This document shows positions 59,845 to 64,000 of a DNA stretch of 64,000 nucleotides, one piece after another. The DNA comes from Megascapheus bottae (lineage: Eukaryota; Chordata; Mammalia; Rodentia; Geomyidae), in assembly GCA_024803745.1 (NCBI GenBank), contig JANJXV010000004.1, forward strand, positions 49,299,858 to 49,363,857, written 5' to 3'. Position 1 is the first letter of the stretch; every line of letters starts with the position of its first letter. A program made the translations under genes and the position numbers. Below the pieces are notes generated by a model. It saw only the letters and a program-made list of their open reading frames with translations. It was not told the DNA's origin and searched no databases.

Positions 59845-60066
59845 GCTGGGTCTTATATTTAGGGTTTGAACACTGTTCTTGAACATTTTTGCTCAAGGCA
59901 GGCATTCTACTACTTGAGCCACACTCTGTTTCTGGTTGCTTTGGTTGTTAATTGGGGATGAGTATCTCACAAACTTTTATGTCTAGACTGGCTTTGAACC
60001 TCTATCCTACTAACTCAGCTTTCTGAGAAGCTAGAAATATAGATGTGAGTCAAAGGCTTCTGGCTT
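59845..60066 (-). mobile_element. 7SL-Geo dimeric SINE, diverged
   Basis: 'ttctactacttgagccacac', linker 'aattggggatgagtatctca', 7SL-like half with 'gctttctgagaagctagaaa'. Confidence 0.8.
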
Positions 60067-60171
60067 CATTTGCTTTTAATAGTCAACTAGTGAAGCAATT
60101 TTCTTGAAGCCATGTTGGTGCACCATGGTCCAATAATCTTGGTGTAAGTTTTAATTTAAAAATCATGCAAA

Positions 60172-60455
60172 TCCGGTAGTAGCTCACACATGTAATCCTA
60201 GCTACTCAGGACTCTGAGATCTGAGGATCAAGGCTCAAAGCCAGCCAGGGCACAAAGAGATCTGAGACCCTTATCTCTCCAGTTAACTTCTAGAAAATGA
60301 GAAGTGGGGCTTGGCTCAAGTGTATGGTGGTATCCTTGAGCTGAAGAGCTCAGGGACAATGTCCAAGCCCAGGGATAGGGTGATAGCTTTCATCTGGAGC
60401 TAAGGGACAGTGCCTAGGCAGATTTTTAGCCAAATGACCCACCAAAAAATCATGC
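60172..60455 (+). mobile_element. 7SL-Geo SINE with internally duplicated Geo
   Basis: The 7SL-like half (cacatgtaatcctagctact, gatctgaggatcaaggctc) and linker are intact. The Geo half (60329-60372, ttgagctgaagagctcaggg) is followed by a second, partial Geo-like unit (60380-60420, tggagctaagggacagtgcc). This is the same type of unit that is tandemly repeated in the 25.3-26.1 kb composite. Confidence 0.8.
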
Positions 60456-60539
60456 AAATTTTTCAAATAAAAGGAAGCAATAAGCAACATATTTCATAGT
60501 AAATTTTGGATACTTTGGAGGATAAGGCCCTAAAACTTA

Positions 60540-60717
60540 AGTCAGGTATGGTTAAGTCACATCAACAATCCTAACTACACAGGAGATTTGGTTCTGGAGT
60601 TCAAGGCTAGCTCAAATAGATAATTCCCCTAGACCCCATCTCCAGAATAACCATAAAGGCATGACTCATGTAGTAGAATGCCAGCCTTGCCTTTAAGTGG
60701 TCTTGTTTGAATTTTAA
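60540..60717 (+). mobile_element. Old B1/ID-type SINE
   Basis: B1-like 'caacaatcctaactacacag', 'gagttcaaggctagctcaaa' and an ID-like tail. No Geo half. Confidence 0.6.
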
Positions 60718-62690
60718 TACAGCTTTTTAAAAAGTACTAAGACTTAATAAATGTAATGTAAATGTATTGGCATTTGACTTGAAATTATCTTTTACGATTA
60801 TTAAGCATCTACATCTGCAAACAAGGAAAATATTTTTGTGTTCATGGGCACTTTAAGAAAACTAACACTACCATATCCAAAGTTTTTTTTTAATTGTCTC
60901 AACAGCACTAATTAAATGTAACACATCAGTATAAAAAGATATTTTGAAAACCTTTAACAAATGCAGAGAAAGGTTAAGAAAATGATGTTTCTGTGTACTA
61001 TAAGCAAAATCATTACCCGATTTTCTTCTCTCTTCACAAAGCACAATTTTTAAGAGAATCTGAATTTAACTGCTTCTTAATCTCATTGCTAGCTACCATG
61101 TAATATCATACTGAACATTTATAAATCTCATTTATGATGACTGTCATTTGCTAAAAATGACAAGCTTTAACCTTGAGGCATTAACAAAACTGATGAAGAT
61201 ATGGTAGCATATTCTAGTTGTTAATCCCATGATTAAATATATTTTACTAACATTTCTTAAGTATCTAACTGACAAACTCATTTTTTCTTATATATTTGCA
61301 TATTTCTATCATTTGTGAGACTAAGTAAAGCAAAAACAAAAATAGATAATTTGGCAGAATTCTGACAATATGATTTATTATTTGGTACTATTTTTGCCTT
61401 TTGTCAGGCAGCAGAGCCCTTATGTTCTAATCCATGTTAGTGATAAATACAAAGTAATTTTATCATAAGCATGCTGATGAGAAAGAAATCATAAGTAATT
61501 ATAAAGACCTATTCTAATGTGATTTGAGGCATATACACATATAGACATACATATATGTGTATGCCGAATTTTCAAATGGTTACTCTGCACTAGCTATGAA
61601 AGATAAGATCATTAAAACTGTAATTAGAAGCTGCTAGGCATAAGTATGTCATTTATTTAAGTCAGAAACAGTCTCACCTGCTGTGTATTTCTGTACATGG
61701 TGCAATTTGTTTGGCCTTTGTCTCAAACAGCCCACTGGCACATACCACACGCAGCTTTTAGTTGAGATGCAATAATTGTCTGATCCATCATATTGAAATT
61801 CCTGGTCTTATTTAACGAGATGATGAGAAATCATTATTTAAAGGATATCAAAGTGATGGTAATTGTGTAAAATAATCATTAGAGTCCATGTTTTGACAAG
61901 CATATCATTTTCATCATTATTACTACCTATTTACTAACTTGGGTTTATTTTACTCTGCTAGTCAACATTAATTTTATGTAAGGAAGAAACTAAAGCCTTT
62001 GTCCAAGCTTTTTCCAAAATTCAAATTCAATATTATTGATGTGCCTCTGTAGCTTTACTGTGATTTCTTTTCTTTTACAGAATTTGAGCAGAATATTAAA
62101 GAAGGCTTCTTATAGCTATGATTCTTAATACTAAATTTGCATCAGGCATCCTATTTTTAAAATACTATGCTGATATTCTACACAGGCAATGTTTTAAGAA
62201 GCAAAACTATGCACATATCACAAATAATAATAATAAACACGTAAGGCAGTTTAAATGATCAAAACAGAAATTGTAAAAAACAGTGTGGGCTTACCACATA
62301 AGAATTTGGCAATTTCATTATCATTTTTATGTATAGAAAAAGTATTGGTTAATAATCTGATACTGTACATGAATAAGAATGCTGGGGCTGGACACATCTT
62401 GATCTGGTAAATAAATTACATTGTATGTAAATTACATTGTACATATGGTAAATACATTACATTATACATAGTTGTTTATCTCCACATCTTAAATGATGAG
62501 TTATGAACATAACTTCTTCCTTTGAGTCATTAGTTCATACTTATCAGACAATCATTGAATAAATTACAATTTAAAGCTTACATGTGACTAATATTTTGTG
62601 TATTTAAAACTAAGTAACAGGGACAAGTAAAGTACATTATGAACATAAATTAAAAGCAAAATGTACAGGAGAGAAAACCTAAAGTAAAAA
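60718..62690. other. Repeat-poor unique DNA, possible conserved noncoding sequence
   Basis: No SINE or L1 recognised. 61380-61870 has several TAAT-core motifs and a less biased composition. A short 16-bp-period repeat of taaattacattgta is at 62412-62425 and 62428-62441. No exon recognised. Confidence 0.4.
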
Positions 62691-62793
62691 CTTGGTAAAG
62701 AAGTACTAACATTTCCTCATTGTATACTTAATATATATGTATAAAACTTAGAGTATAGGACAACTAAAAGAACACACCATTTTAAGGAGGACA
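62691..62793 (+). repeat. Local duplication, copy 1
   Basis: 103 bases that recur at 63083-63183 with four substitutions and one 2-base indel. Confidence 0.92.
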
Positions 62794-63082
62794 TATTGAA
62801 TTGAAACTTTTTTTACAACTAGTTACAGCTATTGAAAATGATCAAAAATGAATGAAATGACCCTTTTTTCAAAAAAAAAAGAACAGTTCCTCATCCTAAG
62901 CCTAATTGTTTATTGCATGAAGTTCATTTTAGCTAGTCAGAGGACTATGGAATTGCACATATTTTAATAGCCAAATTGACAATATGCATAATCCTAAGAA
63001 TGAGTATATTTCCTTATAGCTAATATCCAAATTTGGAGAGGATAAAACTATTAATGGATATGTGAAAATGTTTGATGGACTA

Positions 63083-63183
63083 CTTGGTAAAGAAGTACTA
63101 AAATTTCCTTATTGTATATTTAATATATATATAAAACTTAGAGTATAGGACAACTAAAAGAACACACCCTTTTAAGGAGGACA
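63083..63183 (+). repeat. Local duplication, copy 2
   Basis: Same orientation as copy 1, start-to-start distance 392 bases. No A tail or TSD at either end. Confidence 0.92.
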
Positions 63184-64000
63184 AAGGAAAATGAATCCAA
63201 ATACATTAGGTGTGTGTGTGTGTGAGAGTTGACATTAGAAACCTTAACTATTACCATATTTTATTATGGATGACTAAATGTGATTTCTCTTCTAGTTTTC
63301 TACGAGTTTTTGAAGATGTACATACAACATGTTTTCAGTACAGCAGTAATTGCAACTGTGTTTGGTTCTACTTTTCTTTCCCTCCAGTATGGATAATGTT
63401 TTATGAGAGGTGCATAGTTGGCTGCATAGCAAGTTTTCAATGCACTGGCTGTCTCCATTAATAATTCTCCCCTCTCCAGCTATATCGATGACCTGCAGGC
63501 TTCCAGTGAACAAAGGAAGGTTTTTTTAATATCTATGTCATGATTTATAAAAATTTAAATGAATATCTTATTTTAGTTACAGTTTTTTGAGACTATTTTG
63601 CTCGTTATTACACCAGTAAGTCATAACACTTTCCCTAATGCAATTAACAATTTGCATCTACTTTTCTGCACCAAAAAAATCAATACTAATAAAAAGATAT
63701 CCTGACAACTGCCAAAAAGAATCTTCAGTTAGCACGTAATAACTTAATTTCTGTGTAGCTTGGGGGATGAGGCTAGCAAAGGGAGTGTGAGAAGTTCATA
63801 TTTATCCATCAGCAAAAAGGGGGCATGCTAAGAAGAAAGCAGAACCTTTCCTAGTGGGATTTCTCTTGGACTACATAATTTGCATGAAGGGCGCCACATC
63901 AAACACAGTGGGTGCCCTTTTTCAAATATTAATGTGAAGCTTGTTTTAAGTTCTCTCTTGACTTTGCACCACCTTGTATCAAAGGAACTTAAAAGTAGGA
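63184..64000. other. Unique DNA with octamer and hairpin
   Basis: ATTTGCAT octamer at 63878-63885, then a 9-bp stem (63887-63895 with 63911-63919, one G-T pair) around a 15-base loop. A short (TG)n lies near 63209-63224. Frames of 73-83 codons at 63210-63513 have no recognisable domain. Confidence 0.45.

Overview
The window is nuclear DNA from a rodent. The best fit is the superfamily Geomyoidea (kangaroo rats, pocket mice, pocket gophers). The main evidence is a dimeric SINE whose left half looks like a tRNA-Ala-derived ID element and whose right half is a separate unit. From memory this matches IDL-Geo, a SINE reported only from Geomyoidea. A second abundant SINE joins a 7SL-like (Alu/B1-like) left half to the same Geo right half; I call it the 7SL-Geo dimer. 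LINE-1 (L1) 3' ends of several ages fill much of the rest. The DNA is AT-rich and mostly CpG-poor. I found no exon of a host protein-coding gene, no functional RNA gene, no CRISPR array and no bacterial-style operon. The window is most likely intergenic or lies inside a large intron.

Layout. 0-3.4 kb: two L1 3' ends and several SINEs. 3.4-7.9 kb: mostly unique AT-rich DNA. 7.9-11 kb: L1 3'UTR pieces, one with a 5' inversion, plus SINEs. 11-16.7 kb: SINE clusters, including a young IDL-Geo with a perfect target-site duplication (TSD). 16.7-25.3 kb: old L1s in both orientations, a possible solitary LTR near 20 kb, and more SINEs. 25.3-26.1 kb: the most unusual object, a composite retroelement on the minus strand. 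It runs Geo-SINE tandem units, then an LTR-like U3-R block with TATA box and AATAAA, then a (TAAA)n tail, and is flanked by a 12-bp TSD. 27.3-28.5 kb: a fairly young L1 3' end with a 222-codon open piece of ORF2. 28.5-47 kb: long unique stretches with scattered SINEs and microsatellites. 47.3-55.6 kb: several L1s, one holding a nested L1 and a 32-bp-arm hairpin, and a 200-bp polypyrimidine tract. 56.8-60.7 kb: a dense SINE/L1 cluster. 60.7-64 kb: nearly repeat-free, with a local 100-bp duplication and possible conserved noncoding DNA.

No set of genes works together here. The biology is retrotransposition: L1 supplies the enzymes, and the SINEs and the composite look like its passengers (A-rich tails, TSDs, an L1-type insertion site). 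The composite resembles primate SVA elements in architecture. I cannot tell from one copy whether it is a family or a single event.
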